From contig CAZQCF010000012.1 in the NCBI GenBank assembly GCA_964592235.1, positions 1-64,000 on the forward strand: a DNA stretch of 64,000 bases, read 5' to 3'. The notes under the pieces are model-generated. The model was not told where the DNA came from. It ran no database searches and saw only the letters and a program-made list of their open reading frames with translations. A program made the translations under genes and the position numbers. Below, piece by piece: positions 55,357-64,000 of the stretch. The DNA is from PLA3 sp964592235 (GTDB taxonomy: Bacteria > Planctomycetota > Phycisphaerae > UBA1845 > UTPLA1). Each line of letters starts with the position of its first letter. Position 1 is the first letter of the stretch.

Positions 55357-56816
55357 AGACAAAGCGTCGTCAACGCGGCCGATCGTCGCCCGGCAGCGAC
55401 ACGTATCAAAGTCCGCTGGTCGCGCGCAACGCCTCGGCCGACATGATTGCGCTCTTCTCGCCCGTGCATCGGGTTCGCACGTGGCGACAGGTCTGGATCG
55501 CCCTCGCAGAGGCCCAGCGCGAACTCGGCCTGCCGATCTCCGAGAAGCAGATTTGTGCGCTTCGCGCGGTGGCCGATGACGTCGATTTCGACGCCGCCGC
55601 CAGACACGAACAGCGCCTGCGACACGACGTGATGGCGCACCTGCACGCCTTCGGCGATCAGGCGCCTTCGGCCCGCGGCATCCTGCATCTTGGCGCCACC
55701 AGCATGGACATCGTCGACAACGCCGATCTCATCATCATGCGCCAGGGGCTTCGCATCATCCGAAGCTGGCTGCTGGAAATCATCGACCGCTTCGCAGAGC
55801 AGGCGGCCAAGCATCGCGCTCTGCCCTGCCTGGGCTATACGCACTTCCAACCCGCGCAGCTCACGACCGTCGGCAAGCGCATCTGCCTCTGGTGCTGGGA
55901 TTTCGTGCGCGATTTGAGCGAGGTGGAGCGGCTGCGCCACGGTATTCCCTTTCGCGGCATCCGCGGCGCGACCGGCACGCAGGCGGGGTTTCTCGGCCTG
56001 TTCAAGGGCAACGCCGCCAAGGTCCGCCGGCTTGAGAAACTCGTCGCACAGAAACTGCTGTTCGACGACTGCGAGCCCGTCACCGGCCAGACCTACTCAC
56101 GCAAGCTCGACGCGCAGGTGGTCTCCACGCTGGCAAACATCGCCGCGGGCGTTCACAAATGTGCCAACGACCTGCGCCTGCTCGCCGGCCTGAAGGAAAT
56201 GGAGGAGCCGTTCGAGTCGGCCCAGGTCGGCAGCTCGGCCATGCCCTACAAGCGCAACCCCATGCTCTGCGAGCGTGCCACTGGTCTGGCACGATTTGTC
56301 ATCAGCCTGTCCCAGTCGGCCTATCAGAACGCCGCCGAGCAGTGGCTCGAGCGCACCCTGGACGACTCCAGCAACAAGCGCCTGCTGATCCCCGAAGCGT
56401 TCCTCGCCACCGACGGCATGCTCCAGCTCGTCGCGCGCGTCGCCGCCGGCCTCGTGGTAAATCCCAAGGTCATCGCGGTACGGGTCGACGCCGAGCTGCC
56501 CTTCATCGCCACCGAGGAAATCCTCCTCGCCGCGGCGGCACGGGGCGGCGACCGCCAGGCGCTGCATGAAAAACTCCGCCGCCATTCCCACGCGGCCGGG
56601 GCCGAGGTTAAACAGCGCGGCCGACCCAACGATCTCCTGGATCGCATCAGTGGCGACCCGGAATTTGCCGGCGTGCGGCTGGATTCGATCCTGGATCCCG
56701 CGCGGCACGTCGGTCTCGCGCCGCAGCAGGTGGATGAGTTCCTCAAGAAGGTCATCGCCCCGCTGAAGAAAAAGTTCATCGAAATCGCGCGGCGCAAGCC
56801 GCAGATCAACGTGTAA
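55353..56816 (+). CDS. purB: Adenylosuccinate lyase
   Basis: The 487-residue lyase of the fumarase/aspartase superfamily has the signature GSSAMPYKRNPM and the catalytic loop in ILHLGATSMDIVDNADL and GYTHFQPAQLTTVGKR. It cleaves adenylosuccinate and SAICAR in purine synthesis. The length is typical of the longer form. Four-base overlap with the DUF1570 gene upstream. Confidence 0.95.
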   Translation: MKTKRRQRGRSSPGSDTYQSPLVARNASADMIALFSPVHRVRTWRQVWIALAEAQRELGLPISEKQICALRAVADDVDFDAAARHEQRLRHDVMAHLHAFGDQAPSARGILHLGATSMDIVDNADLIIMRQGLRIIRSWLLEIIDRFAEQAAKHRALPCLGYTHFQPAQLTTVGKRICLWCWDFVRDLSEVERLRHGIPFRGIRGATGTQAGFLGLFKGNAAKVRRLEKLVAQKLLFDDCEPVTGQTYSRKLDAQVVSTLANIAAGVHKCANDLRLLAGLKEMEEPFESAQVGSSAMPYKRNPMLCERATGLARFVISLSQSAYQNAAEQWLERTLDDSSNKRLLIPEAFLATDGMLQLVARVAAGLVVNPKVIAVRVDAELPFIATEEILLAAAARGGDRQALHEKLRRHSHAAGAEVKQRGRPNDLLDRISGDPEFAGVRLDSILDPARHVGLAPQQVDEFLKKVIAPLKKKFIEIARRKPQINV

Positions 56817-56872
56817 CACCGTTCGCAGCGGGAATCAATCATTGCCGCCCGTTCCAACGGCTGGAGCCGAAT

Positions 56873-57403
56873 ATGACGAAACACGAACTCGCGGAGCGCA
56901 TTCGGGCCGTCGCCTACCTTGAAGGCGAATTCACGCTTCGCTCCGGCAAGAAGTCCAACTTCTACGTTGACAAGTATCTCTTTGAAACGCAGCCCGACAT
57001 CCTCGCCGAACTCGGGCGGATGTTCGCGCAGAAGGCAACGCCGCGAACCACCTTGATCGCCGGCGCGGAACTCGGCGGTGTGACGCTGGCGGCGGCCGCG
57101 TCCATGGCCGCCAATAAACCGTTCGTCATTATGCGCAACGCGAAGAAGGACTACGGCACGGGAAAGACGCACGAGGGCCGGCTCAACCCCGGTGATGTGG
57201 TCCTTCTCGTGGAAGACATCGCCACGACCGGCGGGCAGGTTCTCGAAGCCGCGCGCGACATCGTCGCCGCCGGCGCGACCGTTGAGAAGATCGTCGCCGT
57301 CGTCGATCGCGGACAGGGCGCGGCCGACAACATCCGCAACGCAGGGTACATTTTCGAGGCGCTCTTCAACTCCGCCGATCTTCGCCTGCCCACCGCGCAG
57401 TAA
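56873..57403 (+). CDS. pyrE: Orotate phosphoribosyltransferase
   Basis: The 176-residue protein has the PRPP-binding loop VVLLVEDIATTGGQVLEAA and FTLRSGKKSNFYVDKYLFE at the N terminus, both typical of PyrE. It makes orotidine 5'-phosphate in pyrimidine synthesis. It lies 57 bases after purB and is probably cotranscribed. The ATG at 56873 is standard. Confidence 0.92.
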   Translation: MTKHELAERIRAVAYLEGEFTLRSGKKSNFYVDKYLFETQPDILAELGRMFAQKATPRTTLIAGAELGGVTLAAAASMAANKPFVIMRNAKKDYGTGKTHEGRLNPGDVVLLVEDIATTGGQVLEAARDIVAAGATVEKIVAVVDRGQGAADNIRNAGYIFEALFNSADLRLPTAQ

Positions 57404-57429
57404 GCTTGCATTTCGGCCACAATTCCGAC

Positions 57430-59535
57430 ATGGCGAAGCACGTGACGACGCCCCACCCCGCACCCAGCCCCTGGTTCGCCGGGCCGCTGCTGATCGCGTT
57501 CGTGATCGTCGCATATCTGCCCGCCTTCAATGCCGGCTTCATCTGGGATGACGACCATTACGTCACACAGAATCCGGTCCTCCGCACGCCCGACGGGTTG
57601 CAACGAATCTGGTTCAACATCGGTGCGACCCCGCAGTACTACCCGCTCGTTCATACGTCGTTCTGGATCGAGTACCGCCTCTATCGCCTGAATCCGCTCG
57701 GCTACCACGCTGTGAACATCCTCCTCCACGCGGCCAACGCCATTGTTCTCTGGCAGCTCCTCCGCCGCCTTCAACTCCGCGGCGCATGGCTCGCCGCCGC
57801 GCTCTTCGCGCTGCACCCCGTCTGCGTCGAATCGGTGGCGTGGATCACGGAACGCAAAAACGTCCTTTCGGGATTCTTCTATCTCACCGCGGCCCTCGTC
57901 TATGCCCGATGGATGCAACACCGCGGCGATCTCAATTCATGCGTTGAACCAACACTGCGGCCATCCCAGGGAACAAATCGATCGGCTGGACCGGTGCACT
58001 ATTTTTTCGCGTTGGGATTGTTCGTCTGCGCCCTGCTTAGCAAGACCGTCACCGCATCACTTCCTGCCGCGATTCTTCTGATCGCATGGTGGAAGACCGG
58101 CAGGCTCACACGCCGACAAGTCATCCCGACGCTACCGATGTTCGCGCTCGCCGTCGCAGCCGCCGCGCTCACGTCCTGGATGGAACGTTCCGAAGTCGGC
58201 GCCGAAGGCTCGGATTGGAACTTTTCCATCGCCGATCGCTTTCTCATCGCCGGACGCGCCTGCTGGTTCTATCTCGGCAAGCTCCTCTGGCCGCACCCGC
58301 TCGTGTTCATCTACCCGCGATGGACAATTGATGACAAGCAGATCTGGCAGTACGCATTCCCCATCGCCGCCATCACCCTGCTTATTGCGCTTTTCTTGCT
58401 TCGCCGTCGGATCGGTCGCGGGCCGCTGACCGCTGCGCTCTACTTCGGCGGCACGATCTTCCCGGCCCTGGGCTTCTTCAACGTCTACCCCATGCGATTC
58501 TCCTTCGTCGCCGATCACTTCCAATACCTCGCAGCCATCGGCCCGCTCACGCTTTGCGCCGCCGTCCTGCCGCGAATCTTCGCCCGCCCCCAAGCCAACG
58601 ACCGAGTGAATGTCCGCACGCTTAGCCTCGTCGTCATCGCCCTCCTCGCAACCCTCGGCACGCTCACCTTTCGCCAGACGCGAATTTACGGCGACGTCGA
58701 GACCCTCTGGCGACACACCCTCGCGCACAACCCCGGCTGCTGGATGGCCCACGGCAACCTTGCCAAAACGCTCGCCGAACGAGGCGACTTCACAGCCGCC
58801 CTCGATCACGCGCGCCGCGTGCTCGATGCCCGTCCCGATCTCCCCTCTTCGCACACGAACTACGGCGACATTCTCTCCCTCGCCCGCCGACCCGCCGAGG
58901 CGATCCCGCTCTATGAACGCGCGCTGAAGATTAACCCGCGCCTTCTCAAGGCTCACTTCGGCCTCGCTGACGCGCTCATGGCCGTCAATCGCCCCACCGA
59001 CGCTGTTCCACACTATCAGGCCGTACTCAAAGCGCAGCCGGACTTCCCGACCTGCCTCCGCCGCCTCGGCTCCGCCTTCGAGGCCGTCGGCCGTTTCCCC
59101 GAAGCCCTGGCGACTTACTCCCGCGCGCTCGAATTGCAGCCCCATTCCGCCGAGACGCTCTACGGCATCGGCCGCGCCCATTTCTTTATGAACAACCTCC
59201 CGGCCGCCGGCGAATTCTTTCGCCGAACGATCGCCGCGAAGCCCGACCACGCTGAAGCGTACAACGACCTCGCCACGGTCATTGCAGCGCTGGGCAACGA
59301 CGGCGACGCCCTGAAATGCCTCGACCGCGCCATTCAGCTCAAGCCCGACTACGTCGTCGCTCGATTCAATCGCGCCCTGCTGCTCGAGGGCATGGGCCGC
59401 GCCGACGACGCAGCCGCAGAATTGCAATCGGTCATTCGGCTGCAACCCGACCACGCCGAAGCGACCGAGCGGCTGGCCCGGCTCCGCACGGTCGGCTCGC
59501 CTCCACCGGCCAGTGCGCCCGCACCTCGTCCTTAA
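57430..59535 (+). CDS. Membrane protein with C-terminal TPRs (TMTC-like)
   Basis: The 701-residue protein starts at ATG 57430. Residues 1-410 have 9-11 transmembrane helices with FIWDDDHYVTQNPVL (Asp-rich first loop), LNPLGYHAVNILLHAANAIV and HPVCVESVAWITERKNVL, the layout of TMTC-like O-mannosyltransferases. Residues 430-690 hold seven tetratricopeptide repeats. It may glycosylate secreted proteins; this is inference. Its 3' end precedes the der start by 55 bases. Confidence 0.8.
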   Translation: MAKHVTTPHPAPSPWFAGPLLIAFVIVAYLPAFNAGFIWDDDHYVTQNPVLRTPDGLQRIWFNIGATPQYYPLVHTSFWIEYRLYRLNPLGYHAVNILLHAANAIVLWQLLRRLQLRGAWLAAALFALHPVCVESVAWITERKNVLSGFFYLTAALVYARWMQHRGDLNSCVEPTLRPSQGTNRSAGPVHYFFALGLFVCALLSKTVTASLPAAILLIAWWKTGRLTRRQVIPTLPMFALAVAAAALTSWMERSEVGAEGSDWNFSIADRFLIAGRACWFYLGKLLWPHPLVFIYPRWTIDDKQIWQYAFPIAAITLLIALFLLRRRIGRGPLTAALYFGGTIFPALGFFNVYPMRFSFVADHFQYLAAIGPLTLCAAVLPRIFARPQANDRVNVRTLSLVVIALLATLGTLTFRQTRIYGDVETLWRHTLAHNPGCWMAHGNLAKTLAERGDFTAALDHARRVLDARPDLPSSHTNYGDILSLARRPAEAIPLYERALKINPRLLKAHFGLADALMAVNRPTDAVPHYQAVLKAQPDFPTCLRRLGSAFEAVGRFPEALATYSRALELQPHSAETLYGIGRAHFFMNNLPAAGEFFRRTIAAKPDHAEAYNDLATVIAALGNDGDALKCLDRAIQLKPDYVVARFNRALLLEGMGRADDAAAELQSVIRLQPDHAEATERLARLRTVGSPPPASAPAPRP

Positions 59536-59590
59536 CCAATCGCATCGGGGCGGTCACCCACTCATCACGCATCGCCCTTACAATCCCGGC

Positions 59591-60961
59591 ATGTCGCTTC
59601 CCGTGGTTGCCATTGTCGGCCGGCCGAACGTCGGCAAAAGCTCGCTGCTGAACCTGCTGGCGCGCCGCCGCATCAGCATTGTCGACCCCACCCCTGGCGT
59701 CACGCGCGATCGCGTCTCGGCGGTCTGCGATCTGGACGACCGCTATTTCGAACTGATCGACACCGGCGGATACGGCATCGAGGACAGCGACAACCTCACC
59801 GAGCACGTCGAGCAGCAGATTCGCTTCGCCATCGGCGGCGCGGCGCTGATCCTGTTCGTCGTCGACATCCGCGCCGAGATTACCCCGCTCGACCTGGAAG
59901 TCGCCCGGATGCTGCGCGGCATTGAGACACCGGTGCAGCTCGTCGCCAACAAGGCCGACACCGAGGCCATCGAGCACCTCGCCGGTCACTTCATCGCGCT
60001 GGGCTTCGGCGATCCCTTTTGTGTGTCGGCGCTGCATGCCCGCCATCGCCGCGAGCTGATGGAGCTGATCCTGGAGCGCGTCGGCGATCTCGCACCCGAC
60101 AAAGCCCCCGACCCGGTGATGAAGCTCTCCCTCGTTGGACGGCGCAACGTCGGAAAGAGCACGTTCATCAATGCGCTCGCCGGCGAGGAGCGCGTCATCG
60201 TCTCCGAAGTCCCCGGCACGACGCGCGACAGCATCGACGTGCGCGTCAACCTCGATGGCCGCGAATTCCTCGCCATCGACACCGCCGGGCTGATGAAGAA
60301 GGGCAAACACAAGACAGATGTCGAGTTCTACGGCTACAGCCGCGCCCTGGCCTCGATCCGCCGCAGCGACGTCGCGCTCTTCCTCATCGATGCGACCGTC
60401 CCCATCAGCGACGTCGACAAGAAGCTCGCGGGCTTCATCGTCGAGGAGTTCAAACCCTGCGTGCTGGTCATTAATAAATGGGACCTCGCCAAGGGCCGCG
60501 CCGACGCCGAAGCCTACGGAGAATACCTCTCCAAGACCATGCCCCATTTGGCCTACGCCCCCATCGCCTTCACGACCGCCGTCGCCGGCCGCAACATCCG
60601 ATCGACCATCGAACTCGCGCAGTCGCTCTTCAACCAGGCGCGGCAGCGCGTCACGACCGGCCAGCTCAATCGCGTCATCGAAGAAGCCGTCGCCGCGCAG
60701 CAACCGATGGCCGGCAAGCACGGCGGGCAACCCAAGCTGTATTACGCGACGCAGATTTCGGTGGCGCCGCCGACCATCGTGTTATTCGTGAACAACACGG
60801 CGCTGATCAAGGAGCAGTACCGCCGATTCGTGGAAAAGCGCATCCGCGAGGCTTTACCCTTCGAGGAAGTCCCGATACGATTAATCTGGCGGGCCAGGGA
60901 GTCGCGCGAGGGCGCTTCGCGGGGAGCGACCACACGCGGCGCGGGGCCGGACAACGCCTGA
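59591..60961 (+). CDS. der: GTPase Der
   Basis: The 456-residue protein has two G domains: VAIVGRPNVGKSSLLNLLAR (P-loop 1) with DTGGYG, and LVGRRNVGKSTFINALAGEE (P-loop 2) with DTAGLMKKGK and NKWDLAKG. A C-terminal KH-like domain follows (LYYATQISVAPPTIVLFVN), as in EngA. It assembles the 50S ribosomal subunit. ATG 59591 chosen; longer ORF unsupported. Confidence 0.95.
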   Translation: MSLPVVAIVGRPNVGKSSLLNLLARRRISIVDPTPGVTRDRVSAVCDLDDRYFELIDTGGYGIEDSDNLTEHVEQQIRFAIGGAALILFVVDIRAEITPLDLEVARMLRGIETPVQLVANKADTEAIEHLAGHFIALGFGDPFCVSALHARHRRELMELILERVGDLAPDKAPDPVMKLSLVGRRNVGKSTFINALAGEERVIVSEVPGTTRDSIDVRVNLDGREFLAIDTAGLMKKGKHKTDVEFYGYSRALASIRRSDVALFLIDATVPISDVDKKLAGFIVEEFKPCVLVINKWDLAKGRADAEAYGEYLSKTMPHLAYAPIAFTTAVAGRNIRSTIELAQSLFNQARQRVTTGQLNRVIEEAVAAQQPMAGKHGGQPKLYYATQISVAPPTIVLFVNNTALIKEQYRRFVEKRIREALPFEEVPIRLIWRARESREGASRGATTRGAGPDNA

Positions 60962-60977
60962 AGGCAGGTCGCCGCCC

Positions 60978-61541
60978 ATGTCGATTGAAATTCACTGCAC
61001 CCACTGCAATCACCTGATCAAGGCGCCCGACGACGCCGCCGGGAAGATGGGCAAGTGTCCGCACTGCCAGGGCGTCAACTACATCCCCCGACCCACGACC
61101 GAAGATGACGAGCTTGACCTCGCGCCCATCGATGAGGCCGAGGAGCAGCATCGCAAGCAGGCGGCCATGGAAGACGCCGCGTATCAGCGTCGGTTGCTCC
61201 ACGAGCGAAACATCCCGGGCGAAGCCGGCGGGAAGTCCGCAGGCCGTTCCGGCAGCCCGGCGACTCCCGGTGCGCGGCGGACAGGCGACGCGGCATCGGC
61301 CTCAACGAGCGCCGTCACGTCCAAGGAAGTCGCCCTGCTCATTGTTCGATTTGTCGACGCCATGAGCGCCGGCAAGCTCGAACAGGCCGACGAGTACGCC
61401 ACCAAACTGGCCACTCACAAAAACGCCGCGCTGGTCGCGCTCGACGAAATCTCCCGCGACGACGCCAACACCTACGGCCTGCCCGTTTTGCCTCGGCCCG
61501 TGCTGATCGGTTTTCTCAAGCAGCTCCGCTCACGGCTATAG
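60978..61541 (+). CDS. Zinc-ribbon protein
   Basis: The 187-residue protein begins MSIEIHCTHCNHLIKAP, followed by CPHCQ, so two CxxC pairs form a zinc ribbon (residues 7-32). The rest is low-complexity and charged, with a helical C-terminal 70 residues (LLIVRFVDAMSAGKLEQADE). Such proteins are common in planctomycetes and often have DNA- or ribosome-linked roles, unproven. It follows der by 16 bases. Confidence 0.7.
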   Translation: MSIEIHCTHCNHLIKAPDDAAGKMGKCPHCQGVNYIPRPTTEDDELDLAPIDEAEEQHRKQAAMEDAAYQRRLLHERNIPGEAGGKSAGRSGSPATPGARRTGDAASASTSAVTSKEVALLIVRFVDAMSAGKLEQADEYATKLATHKNAALVALDEISRDDANTYGLPVLPRPVLIGFLKQLRSRL

Positions 61542-61732
61542 CCAGTTTGCTTTCGGCAGCCGCCGACGCGACCGCTCCGATTCGTGATAACGCACAGTCC
61601 TGCAAAGGGTTCGGCGAAATTCGATGCCCAGCGACCATTGAATTTCCGGGTCCGTTCTGGAACAATTGAGTAATCGACGGATTCGTGGAGGCCGCGTTCT
61701 TACGCGGGTGGATGAACTGGAGGGTGGGTAGA

Positions 61733-63061
61733 ATGCAATCCAAGACGGGGATTCTGCACGGGCGCGCCTTTTTTGTTCTGCTGGCGCTGGGCGTGCACGC
61801 AGCCAGTGCCAATGAGGTCGTCGTCCGCAACGACAGTTTCGATCCGCCGGGAAACGTCAACGTCCAGGCCGGATTTGTCGCCAACGAACGTGCGGCCGCC
61901 TGGCTCACGTCGCCTTGCGGCGGCAACATCGTCGCCGTGCAGATCCTTTGGCGCTCGGTATCCGGCACGACCGGTCAGAGCCTGGAAGAGAGCATCACCA
62001 TTCACGCCGACGGCACGTTCCCAACCCCCGGTCCGGTTCTGCTCACACTTGAAGGCCCCGTGATGACCGACAACGTCATCAACGAGTTCCGCTACATCGA
62101 CGAGCAACAGAGCATCCCCATCAGCATCCCCGTCACCAACGGCCAGCGATTCGTCGTCAGCTTCCAGTTTGCAAACAGCCCCAGCCCGTCCAACGGCCCC
62201 AGCGTCTGCACCGATGTCGGCTCCGGATGCCAGCCGCAGAAGAACGGCATTTTTGCCATTCCGCCGAGTACGTGGTTCAACTCATGCCTGCTTGGCGTCA
62301 GCGGTGACTTTGTCATTCGCGCCGTCGTCGATTGCACCGACACCCCTGGAGCCTGCTGTGTTCCGAACGGCAGTTGCGTCGCGAACCTGACGCTTACCCA
62401 ATGCCAGCAACAGGGCGGTTTGTGGAAAGGGCCGAACAGCACCTGTACGTCAAGCACCTGCAACCAGGCCTGCTGCTTCCAGCCGTCGGGCTGTGTCGAT
62501 TTGTCGCTCGCGAATTGCAACGGCGCCGGCGGCTTCGCACAGGGCCTCGGCACGACCTGCGCGACCACGATCTGTTTCCCCGATGGCGCCTGCTGTCGGC
62601 CCGACGGCGTCTGCGTCGATAGCACGTCGCCCACCGAGTGCGAGAATCTCGGAGGCTTCTGGCAGGGCAACAACTCCCTTTGCCAGAATCTCTCCTGCCC
62701 GCAACCGAATGCGGCCTGCTGTTTGTCGAACAACTTCTGTCTGTTCATCACCCAGGCGGAATGCAGTCAGATTCCTAATGCTTCCTGGAAGGGTTACCCG
62801 ACCGACTGCTCTGACGGCAGCGGCGACGGCGTTGCCGACGCCTGCCAGAATCTCTGCGCCGGCATCCTCAAGGGCGATATGGACTTTGACACGCTCCGCA
62901 ACGGCGGCGACATCAGCGGATATGTCGAAGAATGGCTGAATCCCAGCGCGCCGGGTTCGCCCAGCGCCTGCGCCGCTGACTTCGACGGGAACAACGCGCT
63001 TTCGGCCGGCGATCTGACCGCATTCGTCAACTGCCTGCTCACAGGAAGCTGCGTCAACTGA
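61733..63061 (+). CDS. Secreted Cys-rich repeat protein with dockerin-like end
   Basis: The 442-residue protein, starting at ATG 61733 behind GGAGGGTGGG, has signal peptide FFVLLALGVHAASA. After a 150-residue beta domain come four to five Cys repeats with the pattern ACCxxxGxCVxxxxxxCxxxGGxWxG, e.g. GACCVPNGSCVANLTLTQC and GACCRPDGVCVDSTSPTEC. The end has GDMDFDTLRNGGDISGYVEE and DFDGNNALSAGDLTAFVN, dockerin-like calcium loops. Repeats of this type are known to me only from planctomycete surface proteins. Confidence 0.85.
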   Translation: MQSKTGILHGRAFFVLLALGVHAASANEVVVRNDSFDPPGNVNVQAGFVANERAAAWLTSPCGGNIVAVQILWRSVSGTTGQSLEESITIHADGTFPTPGPVLLTLEGPVMTDNVINEFRYIDEQQSIPISIPVTNGQRFVVSFQFANSPSPSNGPSVCTDVGSGCQPQKNGIFAIPPSTWFNSCLLGVSGDFVIRAVVDCTDTPGACCVPNGSCVANLTLTQCQQQGGLWKGPNSTCTSSTCNQACCFQPSGCVDLSLANCNGAGGFAQGLGTTCATTICFPDGACCRPDGVCVDSTSPTECENLGGFWQGNNSLCQNLSCPQPNAACCLSNNFCLFITQAECSQIPNASWKGYPTDCSDGSGDGVADACQNLCAGILKGDMDFDTLRNGGDISGYVEEWLNPSAPGSPSACAADFDGNNALSAGDLTAFVNCLLTGSCVN

Positions 63062-63410
63062 CCTCGTGCCCGCGCGTTGTGCGGCGCTCCGCCTCCAGAA
63101 TCGCCAGGTGCCGCACCAGCAGCGTCATCTCGCGCCCCAGATGACGCAGGCGCAGGTACACCATCCAGAATCCGACCATCATCACCACCACGGCACAGTA
63201 GAAGACCAGGTCCGCTCCACGGCCGATCCCCAGTCGCTGCGCCGCCCAGCCTGTCGAAGCCGGCCACGCCGTCGCGATGCCGGCCAGCACACACAAGGCC
63301 GCCCAGAAGAGACTCGCTCGCTTCGTCGTCCAACCTCGCACGACGCAAAGGATGTTCAGGGCAAGCAGACCCGCCAGGACGGCGAGCACGACCAGTTGAA
63401 AGTAATTCAT
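63054..63410 (-). CDS. DUF2304-family membrane protein
   Basis: The 118-residue protein has three or four helices (YFQLVVLAVLAGLLALNIL, LFWAALCVLAGIATAWP, ADLVFYCAVVVMMVGFWMV) and a charged end with LRHLGREMTLLVRHLAILEA. DUF2304 proteins lie next to GT2 genes, as here: the stop/start overlap is four bases (63407-63410). Function unknown; may anchor or regulate the transferase. Confidence 0.8.
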   Translation of the reverse strand: MNYFQLVVLAVLAGLLALNILCVVRGWTTKRASLFWAALCVLAGIATAWPASTGWAAQRLGIGRGADLVFYCAVVVMMVGFWMVYLRLRHLGREMTLLVRHLAILEAERRTTRGHEVS

Positions 63411-64000
63411 CGAATCACCCTACCCAGCAGGTATTGCGTCACAATTCGCAGCGCCCCGCGCGAAGACTGCCCCTTGGCCAGCGAGTAATCGGTGTACCGG
63501 ATCCGCACCGGCACCTCACGAAACGGCAGACCGCTCGACACCACCTGATCCAGCAATTCGCTGGCGTGAGCCATGCCGTCAAGCGTGATGTGAATCCGCT
63601 CGGCCGCACGGCGAGAGAACGCGCGAAACCCGTTGTGCGTGTCGGTCAGGCGTTTGCCGCTCGTCAGCCACGTAAACAAAACGCCGAGGCGCAGCATCCA
63701 TCGCCGCGTGACGGGAACATTCTCCGCCTCGCCGAGGAACCGCGAGCCTAGCGTAATTTCGCAACCGCCCGCGGCGATCGGCCCGACCATCGCCGGGATG
63801 TCCTCCGCCTGGTGCTGGCCGTCGGCATCAAACGTGACGAGGTAGTCCGCGCCGCGACGCAGGGCGTAGTCGATGCCCGTCTGAAGCGCCGCCCCCTGGC
63901 CCCGGTTGATCGCATGGCGAAGCACATGCGGCGTCACGCGGGCCGCCCGTTCGGCGGTGTCGTCCCGCGAGCCGTCATCGACCACGACAACGTGACCAGC
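63407..64000 (-). CDS. Family 2 glycosyltransferase D (cut by the window end)
   Basis: The 5' end is beyond position 64000; the frame runs on without a start. Visible are VVVVDDGSRDDTAERAARV, HAINRGQGAALQTGIDYAL and FDADGQHQAEDIPAMV, the DPM1-like GT2 motifs with DxD. It probably transfers a sugar to polyprenyl phosphate. It overlaps the DUF2304 gene by four bases. Confidence 0.85.
   Translation of the reverse strand, partial: AGHVVVVDDGSRDDTAERAARVTPHVLRHAINRGQGAALQTGIDYALRRGADYLVTFDADGQHQAEDIPAMVGPIAAGGCEITLGSRFLGEAENVPVTRRWMLRLGVLFTWLTSGKRLTDTHNGFRAFSRRAAERIHITLDGMAHASELLDQVVSSGLPFREVPVRIRYTDYSLAKGQSSRGALRIVTQYLLGRVIR

Overview
The window looks like chromosome of a GC-rich planctomycete (Planctomycetota, possibly Phycisphaerae-like). 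This is inferred from several dockerin-ended secreted proteins, an FG-GAP protein, a choice-of-anchor-B-type protein, a Cys-rich secreted repeat protein, a zinc-ribbon small protein, DUF1573 and DUF1570 proteins, and a GPGMG-type C-terminal sorting-like tail. I see no rRNA, tRNA, CRISPR array, phage genes or intact insertion sequence. Most genes are single or in short, tightly overlapping operons (many ATGA overlaps).

The main result is selenium use. Three reading frames contain an in-frame TGA followed at once by a hairpin with the geometry of a bacterial SECIS. (1) selD (35601-36650, minus) is a selenoprotein whose true start lies upstream of a TGA at 36597-36599. (2) An ArsC/Spx-like thioredoxin-fold protein (49854-50207) has a Sec-x-x-Cys centre and a perfect 8-bp hairpin. 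(3) A small three-helix membrane protein (2510-2782), translationally coupled to a TauE/SafE permease, carries Cys-Sec; this one is a candidate new selenoprotein. Plain ORF calling misses or truncates all three.

Layout. 1-8 kb: RHS fragment, dehydrogenase E2, TauE plus the small selenoprotein candidate, a Maf-type motility glycosyltransferase coupled to a nucleotidyltransferase/SPASM fusion with degenerate active sites, and a SpoIIE phosphatase. 8-20 kb: radical-SAM-like protein, DUF1573-thioredoxin, zinc protease, HEAT protein, spermidine-synthase-like membrane/TPR fusion, KynB-like cyclase, a candidate small RNA with its own terminator, a tandem PilZ pair, and hflX with a recognisable promoter. 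20-31 kb: secreted repeat proteins, glycyl-tRNA synthetase and a decayed fragment of it, two small planctomycete proteins, TPR lipoprotein, Fur, polyferredoxin, anchor-B protein.

31-36.7 kb: a TetR operon containing a 1228-residue exported fusion of three SRPBCC domains with 14 WD40 repeats, then selD. 36.8-44 kb: YceH, HIT, dGTPase, threonine-to-glycine degradation (tdh-kbl) and YbaK. 44-49.7 kb: a glycan-assembly block (three GT2 enzymes and a polytopic protein) followed by a gamma carbonic anhydrase. 49.8-53.1 kb: the ArsC-like selenoprotein and the lipid-transport operon mlaE-mlaF-mlaD. 53-64 kb: trxB, a DUF1570 metalloprotease-like lipoprotein, purB, pyrE, a membrane-TPR protein, der, a Cys-rich secreted protein, and a DUF2304-GT2 pair cut by the window end.

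The thioredoxin reductase, the ArsC-like selenoprotein and SelD would plausibly work in the same thiol/selenol redox economy, but the sequence does not show this directly. All names rest on motif recognition by eye, with no database search.
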